This document shows positions 43,701-55,885 of a stretch of DNA of 64,000 nt, piece by piece (the first letter of the stretch is position 1; every line of letters starts with the position of its first letter). Both the position numbers and the translations under genes were made by a program. The notes under the pieces were generated by a model. It searched no databases and was not told the DNA's origin. It saw nothing but the letters and a program-made list of their open reading frames with translations. Source of the stretch: Toxotes chatareus (lineage: Eukaryota > Chordata > Actinopteri > Toxotidae); the NCBI GenBank assembly GCA_016801885.1, contig CM028895.1:3518501-3582500 (forward strand), given 5' to 3'.

Positions 43701-45242
43701 GCAAACTTACATTTACCATCTTTCCCGCATGACATGAATGCAGCATTAGTGTAAAAGCAGGGATTTGAACCACCTCCTCACGACCCAGAAACCACATACA
43801 ACTATCTGCCAGAGGGGACTTTTTTCTGACGTGTGCCAGATTGCCAGCTACCACCTAAGGGCTAGATTCGCATCATGTGAGGCTTTCTGGCAGTTCAGCT
43901 CTACTATGCTCAGCGTTCCCCTCTGTCCGTCCTCCCACCTCCCACACCAGAGGAGAAACATGCCCTGAGATTGACTTTTCTGTAACTAGGAATAGCTTTT
44001 ATGCCCACAAGCAAAGTCAGACCTCTATCCATTTAATCAGGGGAATCTTTTTTTTTTCTTCTGCAAGTCTGGATGATTTGGGGTTACATGTCTGCAGGCT
44101 CTGTTGATGTCAGACTGGCACACAGGAAATCTTGACTGGAGGGAATAAAAGCTTATGCTAAGGCGCTTAGACTCAGAGGTGCTGCAGAGGTTCAGGAAGT
44201 CAGTGTTTTTCAGGTAAAATAGGGTTACACCTTTTCTTTTCCTCTCTAAAATTTGTATTAAATTATTTGACAGATACAGACAAAAATCACACATTTAAAA
44301 ATGGGTCACTTGTAGTCACTCCTGTCTAGATGTGGTATTGTATGGCATGTCCGTTTACCCCACACTTACCCACCCATGAATGTGACATATTTTACTAATT
44401 TACCTTCAACATATGGTGCTGGGAAAAAGCATGTCACTGCTGTTATTAGCTATTCAGCTTAAAAACAGCAGAGGAAAAAAAATATATATCTACTCTATAA
44501 AGTATGTAAATATATTTAATTATATAATTATTTATTTTCTGTTGTATGATGCCCTCTTCAATTTGTTCAGTGTAACAGTTGAATGGCTGATTATATATGC
44601 TGTCTATGGTTGATTGCCAAGGGTTGCAGGTTGAAAAAGGCTTTCCGGCGACAGAATCTCCTCAAAATAAAACTGGTTTGCTTACAGCTTGAAACGTGTG
44701 ACGTGCTGCAGATAAGCTTCATGTTTCCTCACGCGCTTCTTCTTGAAATATATAAATAACACGAAAAGCTTCTACATGAAAACGGTGTGAGAATTTGTGA
44801 CCTCACCCAGCCGCACACTGCCAGATCACAGGTCCTGTTTCGTCTCTGTCATTATGCCTCAACATTTCTGTTTTCCCGTTAACAAAATGGAACAAACTGG
44901 TTTCTGTAAAGATGATGTTGATGTTTACATCTAGAACACAGCCTCGAGGTTAATAATGGAGAATTACTGCACTGGCAAGACCATTCTGCTCTCTCATGGT
45001 CCAATCAAAATGTTAATATACGTGTTCTGTCATAAAAACTTGTGCCAGGACTTTGTGTGTACATTGTTTTTTTCTACCCCCATCTGTCCTGTTATGATTC
45101 CCTCTCTTCTTGCCAATGTAAATGTTTTGTATGACTACATGGTTTGTATATGAGAAATGCATTGTAACTGCATAATTTTAAAACCTTTACAGTGTAAAAC
45201 ACCAGAAACGCAAACGTCTTCTTTTGTCATTTCTAAAAACAA

Positions 45243-45248
45243 AATAAA
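45243..45248 (+). terminator. Candidate distal poly(A) signal of trim67
   Basis: AATAAA within ACAAAATAAATGAACTG, the last plus-strand hexamer before the convergent C1orf131 gene. Whether the transcript extends this far, about 4.5 kb past the stop, is not known; AATAAA at 40890-40895 is the alternative. Confidence 0.35.
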
Positions 45249-45548
45249 TGAACTGTAATGGAAAATGATTCAGCAGAGTGTCCAGTTTCATGCATTTAGA
45301 TGCTGCCACGGTGGACGTTCAGGGTCCATTTTGGAGATTGATAAATTGGATTTCTGACTCAGCAGTAACTGTCACCAGTAACACTGTCCCATATTTCACT
45401 GCAGGACAGTGACATGTTGTCATTGGCCTGCAGCCTTACAGGTCACATTGTAATCAGCTCTCGTCCATTTCTTCTTCACAACATGTTTGTCCTGCAGTGA
45501 GTTGACAATTCTTTTTCTAGCCTACTGATATTTTCCCATTGTGGAGGT

Positions 45549-45554
45549 TTTAAT
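45549..45554 (-). terminator. Candidate poly(A) signal of the C1orf131 homologue
   Basis: ATTAAA on the minus strand, about 115 nt after the stop codon at 45670. It is the common variant hexamer; no canonical AATAAA was seen on this strand nearby. Confidence 0.4.
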
Positions 45555-45669
45555 CATTCACCTACAAACATAAGAACACGTTGGAATCAGTGACCACATT
45601 CACCTCCAGGACCAGTAGGTGTTCTGACTTTTTCTTTCAGTTTCTCTGAGTAGAAGCACAAGAACAAAC

Positions 45670-47857
45670 CTATTTTCCCCCCTTGCCGCCTTTGATTTTC
45701 TGGATCTCCTTAGAGCTCAGGATCAGCATGCCGTTCTTGAAGCGCCCCATCTGACCTGAGGGGGCTGAGCCAGGACCAGAAGACACCTTCTTCTTGTCCC
45801 TGGTGAAGACAGCAGAGCAGAGAAATACATGTTTCAACCAAAGATGCAGACAGAGGTGCAACAACAGGGCCCTGTACAAACATCTGTTCACTGGAAATTT
45901 ACTGATGCCAAATCTTAGAGGATGTTAGACTTTTCTATCCAAAGTCTATGATAAACTGGTGTTTAAGAAAGATGCATTTTGTATAAAAGATCAACATAGA
46001 TAATGATACATTTTCTGTCAACATGTTTGCCAATATGTAAACCTGAGTGTTCGATTTCACGTTTTTCAGGAAAATATTTACGGTTCACCCACCTTTGATT
46101 ATTGTGCTTCTTCTTTTTCTTCAGGTCCTAGAGGGCAGGTAAACATGGTTAGAATAAGAATTTTCTATTTACTATTTTAGTATTATATCTTTTAAACAGT
46201 TAATCCCTGGTCTGAACTTACAGTCCCTGTAACCTTTTAACCAACAAGCAAACAATAAACACTCACCTGCCAGTTTGTTTTTCTTGAAGCAGTTATTTCG
46301 GTTACTTTGTCCACCCCATTAACTCTGTTAGTTTCAGATAGGTGTACATAATAAACTGGCAACTGAGTGTGTATCTATGCATATGTAAAAATAAGAGACC
46401 CTAGCTATGGATTACACCTGAGACTTACTGAAGGTGCAGGTCTTACCGGCTGAACCTCCTCCTTTGCTTTCTGCTTCTTTTCTTTGATCTGCTGCTGCAG
46501 CACCCTGTAGTTGACATAGTCCTTCTTAGGAGGCTGATTAAGAGACAATAAATGGGGCAATGAATTGGTCATTCAATGGTGCGATGCTGAGGACATGCAG
46601 AGAACTTTAGATAAACAATCATCAGTCTTCCTTACTCTGGCTCCCAGCATGATCGCTCTGTCCTGCTCAAAAACTCGCTGCTGCTCCTTCTTATAGCCTG
46701 TGATTCCAAACCGATGGACCTCCAGACGAGCCTGACATGAATGCACATAAACACAGTATAACACTTTATCATAGATATTAAATGGGCTAAATGTTAGGTA
46801 ATCGTATTAATTCAGTGCACATCATCAGTATAAATGTTTCACTTAAAAACATAAAACACATCAAAAAAGCCATATACAGTAAATTTTATCAGAATTGTCA
46901 CCTTTTCCAAACTGAGTTCTTCAGACTGGTCGCTTTGCTTCTTCTCTGTTATCTGAAGGGGCTTTGACATGAGGACAACACAGACCCAATGGTGACAAAG
47001 ACAAGAGGAAAGGGAACATGAAATAAAAACAGAGAACTCTGTTAGTCTCATCTGTCCTTTTATAAATTAAGTACACTGAGAAAGCTAAAGCAGCACTGAC
47101 TTACAGGCATTTTGTCTGTGGCTGGCGTCTGCTTGGTCTTCAGTTTTTTTCTGGGGTCTTGAAATGCCACTACCTCCACCTGGTTCGCCTGCTGGACTGT
47201 GTGACCTGAGTGAGACAGGATACATAAAACCAGTTAACATCAATATGTCTTATAAAATGATCAGAGAAACCTTTGTATGATTCCTGGAAACAAAGCAAGG
47301 AAGCAGAGAACAACAAAAGTCTCTGTCACATGTGAGCAGTGTTGTAGCACAGCTTGCAGCCATGCTGCCTACCTGTCAGCTCAGTCTCTGGATGCTGCAG
47401 CCGGTGACCATTACCCTCATGTGCTGCTCTGTAGTCTTCAGTGCAAATGTCCTTGACTGTAGGGAACTCTTCCTCCTCTTCCTCACACTGCTTTCGTTTT
47501 TTCTTCTTCTGAGACTTAAGCTTCTTTTTTGATGCTGGTCCATTACCTGCATCATAAAGTCAACAACACGAGCATGAAGCGAGTCTGATTCCAGTCCAAA
47601 CTTAAGGCAGAGCTAATCGTCCATCTGTTCTGACTCAGATAAACACAAGCTGAGTAACACAATGAATTATTCCTGTTTTTAAAAGTAATCTCTTGCCAGC
47701 ACCCGGTGGTAAAACAATTAGAAAGAAGGAACAGTAGCTCGTAAAGCTAGCAACATAGCTAACTAGCGTTACACTTACCAAAGTCATAAAGCTTGTCCAA
47801 CACGTTTTCAAGAAACAGACAATCTTCGTCTTCTTTCCCGTTTGTCTTTGAGTTCAT
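45670..47857 (-). CDS. C1orf131 homologue (DUF4602), eight exons, 253 aa
   Basis: Homologue of human C1orf131, a DUF4602 protein placed in the nucleolar small-subunit processome as the counterpart of yeast Faf1, hence a role in 18S rRNA maturation. Exons in transcript order: 47857-47779, 47546-47373, 47205-47105, 46961-46902, 46731-46636, 46533-46447, 46127-46093 and 45799-45670. All have GT-AG boundaries and the phases close to 254 codons. It begins MNSKTNGKEDEDCLFLENVL; residues 33-45 are a lysine-rich SKKKLKSQKKKKR stretch suited to nucleolar targeting; then VEVVAFQDPRKKLK (about 94-107), VHRFGITGYKKEQQRVFEQD (143-162), AIMLGAR then PPKKDYVNYRVLQQ (164-184), and a C-terminus GRFKNGMLILSSKEIQKIK. 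The start context (TTAAAATGA, A at -3) is good. One exon is only 35 nt. Convergent with trim67 and divergent from gnpat, as in human. Confidence 0.9.
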
Positions 47858-47938
47858 TTTAAGCTAAGAGTACAGAAACAGGTTCGCAACAAAAGAGAGA
47901 GAGAGAAAAGAATAGCCGCTAATAGCAGCTCACTACGA
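47858..47938. promoter_or_regulatory. 81-bp divergent C1orf131/gnpat start region
   Basis: Only 81 bp separate the two start codons. The stretch contains a GAGAGAGAGAGA tract (about 47895-47906) and no TATA box. With so little room, each transcript must begin inside the 5' UTR or coding exon of the other, or have an extremely short leader. Confidence 0.6.
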
Positions 47939-50900
47939 ATGACAACAAACCGTGAAAGCACATGGGACACCCGGCCGGTTTGGTCCTTCCTGGCTACCGT
48001 AGGTACGGAATCTGCCACGGAAATGCCAGCTTACACGCCCATGTGAAGTTCTGCAGCTGCTCTTATCAACCACAAGTATTCGATCCAGAGGCCGGACTGT
48101 ATAGATATCCATGCACGTCTAACTTCACCGGATGCTGCGTCTATGTGCTGATAAAGTGTGATAAAATATGTCATCCAAAGCTGTTTATTCGGTACGTATG
48201 CTTTACTTTTGCCAGAGGGCTAAGCTAATATTTAGCTTTCTGCTGGAACTCGGTGCCCACTATTTGACATTTGATTCAAACAGGTGAACGACAAATTCTT
48301 ACTTGGGTAACAACAAAGCTTCGTAACATACTGTTGCTTGTTGTAGTTGATCCAATAAAATCACGTACATGTAATTAATGGTTTGTTTAGCGGCAGAGTT
48401 TCCACTACAGGACAAGGTTGTTTAGCAATCTCCATGTTGACATACATTTCACTTCGACTTTCCTGATGCCACAGATTTTGGTGCAGCAACATGTTTGGTC
48501 AGATCTACAGTGAACACCAAAGTGCAGAACATATTCCATCCGATCATGGCTGTAGTCACTGCTTGATTACACTGAATCTTGACAGAACAGAATATTTAAG
48601 TATTTAATGGTTGTGATTTTTTCTTTCTTCTAGCATAGAGACCCTATGCTGAAGAAAAGAGATGACTTTGAGGACATTTTGGAGGAGAGGAGGAACTCCA
48701 GTGACCTCAGATACGCTCTCAGATGTTACACTCCTGTTCTTTACAAGGGAGTGTCTCCCTGCAAAGCCGGCATGCTGAAGAACGTGGTGCTTCAGTCTGA
48801 TCAGCTACACTATGTCATCAATCAGGTAGAGTAGAGGTTGTCTGACAGTAGTTTGTCATTCTGGTTATACGTGACCAGGGACTTAAGTATAAGTGGTTGT
48901 AAGCTTAAGTTAAAAACTTGTCGGGTTAGTTAAGTCTTATTTAAATTTTTTGTGATTGATTTTCGTGACAGACGTACATTTCTATCACTAATTAACAGAA
49001 AATTGTTTAATTTATAGCAAAATATTACATTAGTTTCTAAAAAGTAAAGTTTTTCTTTCTGAGTCTCAGACAAATTATGAACAAGAGGGTTAGATGTCAA
49101 ATACATTTACCAGATTCAAAAAGTCTTGTTTTCTTATTACTATTGTAGAGGGTAATATTTTATTTTGAATTGTAAAGGTTTCCAAAGACACAGGCAGGGC
49201 TGTTGATGACATCCAGGAGGAGGCATCGGCCATCTTGGAGGAGATGGCTCACCGCATGCAGCTCAGCACCATTCGCTTTTTCGCCTTCACACTCAGCAAA
49301 GTCTTCAAAACCTTGTTCAGGAGCATCTGTGTCAATGAAGAAGGCATTCAGAGGGTGAGCGTACACACAACCAAGTGTCTGTGAAAAGTTAAAGACACTA
49401 TTAAGATGGCAGACACACACGACACCTAACTTGTATCTGCATTGTTGTTAGCTCCAACAGGCCATTCAGGAGCACCCAGTCGTCCTACTACCCAGTCACC
49501 GTAGTTACATGGACTTCCTGCTGATGTCATACATCCTGTACACCTACGACCTGGCTCTACCTGTCATTGCTGCAGGAATGGGTAAGAACTGGAATGAACA
49601 TGAGTGTACATGCTGTTTCCAGTTTAGTAAGTACACACAACAAGTCTTTGTTTTGTCCACCCCATTCAACATTCATAGGGAGGACAGAACATTTGAAACA
49701 TCTCATTACAATGCAGTTCAGTAACTCACCGTCACAATTTGCACATGAAATAAAAGTGAGTTTCCCTGCAGACTTCATGGGGATGAAGTTTGTTGGGGAG
49801 ATGCTGCGGATGTCTGGAGCTTTCTTCATTCGACGGTCGTTTGGTGGAGACAAACTGTACTGGGCCGTCTTCTCAGAATACGTCAAGACCATGCTTAAGG
49901 TGAGGATACAGCAATTCTTTTTTTTCCATTTCCATATTTTAGAGATGCTAAGCTTTGGAAGACAATTAACACAATGATTTTTTTTAAAACTCCAGAATGG
50001 ACTTGCACCAGTTGAATTTTTCCTGGAGGGGACGAGAAGCCGAACATGCAAGTCTTTGACTCCAAAGTTAGGTAAGGAACAAAAAAAAAAAAAAAAAGCA
50101 ACATCATTACATCAGCATCATTACTAATTCTTTCATTCAGTGATTTTATTTATGAATTTTCTTTCTCTGACTCTCAGTTTTATCTTTGTCTTTCTCCAGG
50201 TCTGTTGAATATAGTGATGGATCCATTCTTTAAGGGAGAAGTGTTTGATGTTAACTTGGTCCCAATCAGCATCAGCTATGAGAGGATCCTGGAGGAGGCG
50301 CTCTATGCCAGAGAACTACTGGGTGTACCCAAACCCAAAGAGTCCACTTCAGTGAGTCAAACTTTGAACTTGTTCATATATATAAAAAAAAAAACATACT
50401 GCCATTCGCGGTGAACAGTAAAAGCTGTGCAGTTGTTGAAGTCAAAATTTATATTTTGCAGCCTGAAAAAAATCTGTATGTATTTACTAATGTATGGACT
50501 GCTTTCTTTGTCCTCTGTGTTGTTTGTAGGGTCTGCTTAAAGCCAGAAAGGTCCTCAGTGAAGACTACGGCAGTATCCATGTGTACTTTGGTCAACCTGT
50601 GTCCGTCAGAAGTTTAGCCGAGGGCAGAGTTAACCGCTCCCAGTTCAACCTGGTACCAAGGTACCACATACCACCATTAAATTCTCTGTGGAGTCTAAAG
50701 GGATACTAAAACAAAACTAAAATCTCTTTTTTGTTCTGGTCTTGTGCGTATACTATTGGAACTGAGCTAAATACTGTTAAATGTTAAGTTAATCCACACT
50801 TAAAAATGACATTTTGGCTGTTGGTGCTCCTTGTTTGTTTAGTGTTCACATCTCCAAAATGTCTCAGATTACATTGATTTAATGTGTTTTTAATATTTTT

Positions 50901-53744
50901 ATCCATAAGCTTCTAACAGAAACAAACAGTAATTTAAAAAAACATGGAATGACTATTAGCTTTCCATTTTCAGACACATCCCTAAGAAGCCTGGTGAGGA
51001 GATCCACAAATTTGTGAATGACTCGGCCTACAGGCTGGTTCGGGCCCAGGAGGAGAACATGGTCCTGAAGCCGTGGGTCCTCCTGGCCTCCCTGCTGCTC
51101 CAGAACCACCACCAGAACAAGGAGCTGGGGCAGAAACAGGGGATAGCACTGGACGAGCTGACTGAACGAGCTGTGTGGCTCAGGGATCTTTCCCGACAGT
51201 ACGGAGCCTTCCTCCACTGGCCTGGTACAGTATGAGCCCGGACCCCCTTTAGACAGATTCAGTCTTACGACAGTGATACTGAAGACTCTGTGTACTCAAG
51301 TGTTTTGACGAACAAAAAGCCCCTGTTAAGAATCAAATGTGGTGTTTGTGCGGAGCAGATTGATGGGGGGGCGTCCTTTTGCTACACAGGTTTGCATATT
51401 GATTAAGTCTGATACTGCATGTCATTGTGGCTGTGATTATATGGCAAGAGTTTGGCCTCGATGTTTTATATAAAACTAACATTTGTCTGTGGTGGCAGAT
51501 CCAGTGTAACGGCTCCTCTATCCCTTCCTTCTTATCGTCCTCATCCACCTCTGTCTATTCTGACTTTTTTTCTTGTCTCATTCAGACCACATGCCTCCAT
51601 CAGAAGTAGTCTCCTCCAGCCTTTCACTGCATCGAGGTCTAGTGAAGATCTCTGAGGGGAGAGTCCAGCTGGCATTGGAACATGGTTTGTATTAACTTGT
51701 TTGACTTTCTTGCTTTGTTTTTTGCGTACCCACGTTCTTCTTTTATTCCTTGTAATATCAACACAATCCTACAAAGTTAAGTTGAATAATGCATTTTAGG
51801 CATCCAGCTGTCATCTATCTCATAGAGCAACAAACATCCCAGTACAAACTGTGCCAGGGTGAAAGCCACAGTCTGTCATCAGACAGTAAAATCAGACAAA
51901 AATTAAAGACAGCTCTTACGCAACTACTGCTTCTACTTGCTTCCTCAGTTAGTAAGATGAACAAAAGATTATCCACAGTGATGTAAAACAAATAAGCAAA
52001 TGCAAGATCTGATAAAACTGTTTTGACATATTTGGACTGTAAATCTTATCTTGAAGCAGGAGGACAAGTGGGGGTGGGGGAACGCCCCAGCACTCTTACC
52101 CCAGAAGAGGAGCTTATGGGCCAGGCAGTCATCGTACTCTCCTGCGCCTCCTACAGGAACCAGGCACTGCACGTCTTCCTACGACCAGCGCTGTTGGCCT
52201 CGGCCATCCACACTGCCTCCTCCAACAAGAAACGTAAGAGTTAAACTGCTGTTTACTGGAGCAAACAATTGTTTTCTCAACATATTTACATTACAAAGCC
52301 AGCTATGATACAGCTGGATAAATGTTAGACATTTAAAATACATATTGCCGTCTTCTACTGCATGTTAATCATTGTGTGTTTTCCAGAGGAGGTGTTTAAC
52401 AGCTTCAGCTTCCTCAGAAACATGTTCTCCAACGAGTTCATCCTCTGTCCTGGAGCTACAGTGCAGGTGAGGAACATCATTCATACACTGTTGTACTTGA
52501 AATAAATGTTTAAATGATGGCCATACTGGCATACACTACGTTTTTTTTTATTTTTCCCTCATGTTGTGTGTCTTGTAGGACTTTGAGGAGGCGTGTTACC
52601 TCCTGGTGAAGACCGGAGCTCTGCAGGTTACACAGCAGGAGGTTCTGGTGACTGAAAGAGGACAAAGAACACTGAGCTTCCTCACTAGTTTGCTAGATCC
52701 CTTCTTACAAGGATACCAGGTGAGGGAGACACACACAGTGTAGTTTAAATTCATTTTTAGTTAGAATTTAACAAGTCTTAAGTTAGGGCACAAAAGTGCA
52801 CGCAAACATCATGCTGATTTTCATGAACAGCATCAGAGTAAAGGTTTGTGTGTGTTCTTAACAGCTGATGTCCTCTGGAGGGTGCTGTCAACACAGCATT
52901 AACCTTGATGGCTGCATGTTTGTGTGTGTGTGTGTCTGTGGTCTCAGGTGGTGTGCGGGTTCCTGTGTGAAGACAACACAGAGGCACTGACAGAAAAACA
53001 GTTTATTCCTGTCGTTCGGAAATTCATCATCAAACATCTTCTAGCAGGTTTTTTCATTTTTTATTTCCTGTGTCTGTGTTTTCACCTCAGCTCTTAATTA
53101 AATGTGCTAACTATGAGTTCTTCATGTGTGTTATCCAGGTAGACTAAGATACACTGAGGTGCTGTCATCTGACCTCCAGAAGAACGCTCTGGCAGCGTTG
53201 CTAAGACTTGGAGCTGTACGGAAAATCAAGGGGTATGTTGGTTTTGATCATCCTAGTGTCCCTGGTTGGTTTGATTGGCTAAAGCAACAACCAAGAGTGT
53301 GAACACTACAGCGAGAGTCATTGATTTCTGCCTCCTCCTCCGTACAACGGAGGGGAGCGGGATTGTTTTTCAACAGCAACACCTATATGAAGAAATGGGA
53401 GCTTCCTTTAATCCTGTTACAAATACTTTCTAACAAAGAAATAGTCCCGTAATAAGCTGTGGTTCTGAAATAAGCATGAACGCTGACTCTGTGGTGCAGA
53501 AAGTAACAGTACACCTGGATGTTTTTGTTTCAGAGCGAAGCAGGGAACTTTAAAGGTCAACAAGGTGATGGTGAACTCATTGGAAGACACTCTAGGTAAG
53601 AAACAAGCTGTCAGCTGGAGCCTAAACGCCCAGCAGCAATAAACAGTGTTTTGGATCTCGTCAGGTCTTTGAAACATCTGAAATTTGTCTGTTTGTCCAG
53701 GAGGAAGACTCCCAACTCAGAAAGCCGTCACCGCTCGCCTCTAA
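47939..53744 (+). CDS. gnpat: Dihydroxyacetone phosphate acyltransferase (DHAPAT), 17 coding exons, 696 aa
   Basis: Peroxisomal enzyme that acylates dihydroxyacetone phosphate, the first step of plasmalogen/ether-lipid synthesis. Exons: 47939-47998, 48634-48825, 49178-49354, 49452-49581, 49772-49899, 49996-50071, 50200-50351, 50530-50660, 50974-51224, 51586-51684, 52060-52233, 52387-52466, 52579-52719, 52948-53047, 53139-53232, 53534-53595, 53701-53744; they sum to exactly 697 codons. Acyltransferase motifs are H159-R-S-Y-M-D164 (HX4D), FFIRRSFGG (204-212), EGTRSR (240-245) and LVPISISY (274-281). The C-terminus is TARL, with ARL as a PTS1-type peroxisomal signal (human AKL). Exon 1 (20 codons, MTTNREST...) is inferred from a phase-0 GTAGGT donor that joins exon 2 in frame; its Kozak context is weak, and the start could instead be the ATG in exon 2 at 48646. 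Human GNPAT is 680 aa. Confidence 0.95.
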
Positions 53745-55885
53745 TTCACCGACCTCATTAGCCAAAGGAGATGAGAGACGATGAAGGGTTGATTGTTTTT
53801 TATCTGCATCGATATCTCAGCTCTTCTGCGCGTGGTACAGCACAAGTTGGCGCGTCTTATCATAAAGGAGGTCCAACCTAACTAACTGCTTTCTAGGAGA
53901 GGTGGAACAAAAGCCATCTGGAGACAGCTCAGAGCCTTTTATTTTCTTTTTCTTTAATTTCTCTATCTTCTCCTCACCTCTCTTTTCAAAATGCCTTCTT
54001 CTTCCTGAGACTCTTCTATTGAAAATCTTTTATATACGTACATAAAACCAGACGATGAGTAAGGCCTTTGAGGGTGTATTGCTTTTGGCTCATTCTGAAT
54101 AACTAACCTTTTGCAGCCTTGTGAAAGCTTCTGAATGTGCCAACTCCACTCAGGATAGTGGCCATTTTCCATTAATGCATTTGATATGTATCCACTAACT
54201 CTCAGCGTGGCTTTTCTTTCTGTTATTCTCAGTGCACCCTTTCATCCAAGCTTCAGTTTGTCTCTGTTTGGTATTAGCTGCCTCTCCTAGTCTTGCCTTT
54301 CTTTTATTTTGAGCACTTTAATGAATTTATTCATGCAATGTGGTGTGGACCTGTATCTTAACTGTCCTTTTGTGCGCTGTTTTCTCTTTTCTCTTTTCCC
54401 TAATTTTTTTCTGCTTGTTTTTTTTGCACTGTATGAACTAAAAAGTTTATATATTTGAGTTGAACTTGCCACGAACCCAAGGCCTACTTCAAAAATAGTA
54501 CCAGGAGTCAGTGTTGGTTCAAGTTTGCCACCCAGCCACAGGCCTTTTGCCAACAGTCCGAGGTACAAGGACACGCAGTACATTCGTCTTTGTTTACACA
54601 GTGGAGATGATGCTACAAGTCTAATGGCAGTGCCACAGAGTTGCCAAACTCCAGATGAAATTGCAGTTAGTTATACTGAAGCACTACTAGCTACACCAAA
54701 GGAGTAAGTTTTTGTTGAGTTTTTGTTCACTGTTTGGGGATAATTGACATGTTTTCTCATGTTCTCAAGTCAAGGATAGTTACTGAAGTTGCTTCCTAGT
54801 TACTGTGTTTTTTAAAAGTCAGGATAAATTCAAAAGTTGTTTAATATTTAGCCTTTATTTATATTAAAAATAAGTGATACGCACCTCATATAATTTTGTT
54901 ACAAGGGAAAGAAGATGAGGCTAAATAAAGGAAAACAGGAGCAATAACTGTAACAGAAACTCAGAGGAACAGTGGTAATGAAACATCACTGAAGCAGAAG
55001 AACAGACGAGTAACACATCAGGACTTTATGAACAAGGAGCTTGAGAAGTTGGGCCAATGGGTTTTTTTTTTTTTTTGGGAGACTCAGGATTACCTACTGA
55101 CACATTGTTCAGATGTGTGCAAAGTTTTTATCAACGTTTCCAAATTAAAACTAGGGTAGTTTAAAAATCCTTATATTGAAGCTATTTATTTGGTAGCGAA
55201 CTAGCAGTGCAATCCTGTTACCTTGAAACCCCATCTCAGTGTCAGCAGCAGATTGAGTTTTACTGATACAAGCAGAGCTGCTCGGGAGGCTGAAGAAGAC
55301 CAATCAGCTGAGTTAAACTTCATGGTCAAACCAAAGAGCCACAGGTTCTCTGGCACTTCACCTGCATGTTAACAAAAACATAGGTCCAATATTCCTGTAA
55401 AACACTGGCTAATCATATTAGGGATGGTAGCTAATATGGCTGATGTTCCTCAAGTGTCAAGTTTTTTTACCTTGATGTTTAGCTAATTTTGAAACTTGCT
55501 AAAGTTGCCTGTATATCTTTCACTTCAAAATTATAAATGATCACATATTTTTAAAAATGCCTCCTTCATCTTCTTTGATTTGATGTTGCCAGATACTCAG
55601 CTTGAAACACCTGTTCTTAGGCTTCCCTCACTGAGGTTAATTCAGTCACCAACACAGCAGCTCTGCGTTGAAGAAATCTTTGTACAGCTATAATCTGCTT
55701 GTCAACATGTCATCCAAAGTGTTTTTTTTTTTCAGCAGTTTTTATATAATGTCTAAATATTTGATTCCTTTGTGTATTTGTGCGTTTGTGTGTATGCTGT
55801 ATGTTTTGGGTGAGGCCTTTTAGTACCGAGTGTACAGGCTGATGAAATACAAGAGCATGTTAATAAAGTGTTTTGAAATACAAAT
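53745..55885 (+). other. gnpat 3' UTR
   Basis: No other exon was recognised between the gnpat stop and a strong AATAAA at 55862-55867, so a 2.1 kb 3' UTR is likely. An earlier AATAAA at 54924-54929 could give a shorter form. T runs occur at about 55063-55077. Confidence 0.55.
55862..55867 (+). terminator. gnpat poly(A) signal
   Basis: AATAAA within GTTAATAAAGTG, followed after about 30 nt by a GTGTCTTTTTTTTTTGC GU/U-rich element, the standard layout of a cleavage site. Confidence 0.6.

Larger units (their letters stand above)
40704..45669. other. trim67 3' UTR and convergent intergenic DNA
   Basis: A 5 kb interval separates the stop codons of two convergent genes. AATAAA on the plus strand occurs at 40890-40895 (short UTR) and at several later places, the last at 45243-45248. 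Three TGTAAATA (Pumilio-type) sites lie at 42639-42646, 42730-42737 and 44505-44512, which would make sense if the UTR is long. A T run lies at 42902-42920. No coding exon was recognised. Confidence 0.5.

Noticed and set aside
47962..48228. 88-aa open frame at the start of gnpat
   Set aside because: Out of frame with gnpat exon 2 and crosses the 47998 donor; the frame from 47939 splices cleanly in phase 0.
49557..50051. 164-aa antisense open frame
   Set aside because: Lies opposite gnpat exons 5 and 6, which encode the acyltransferase motifs; not supported.
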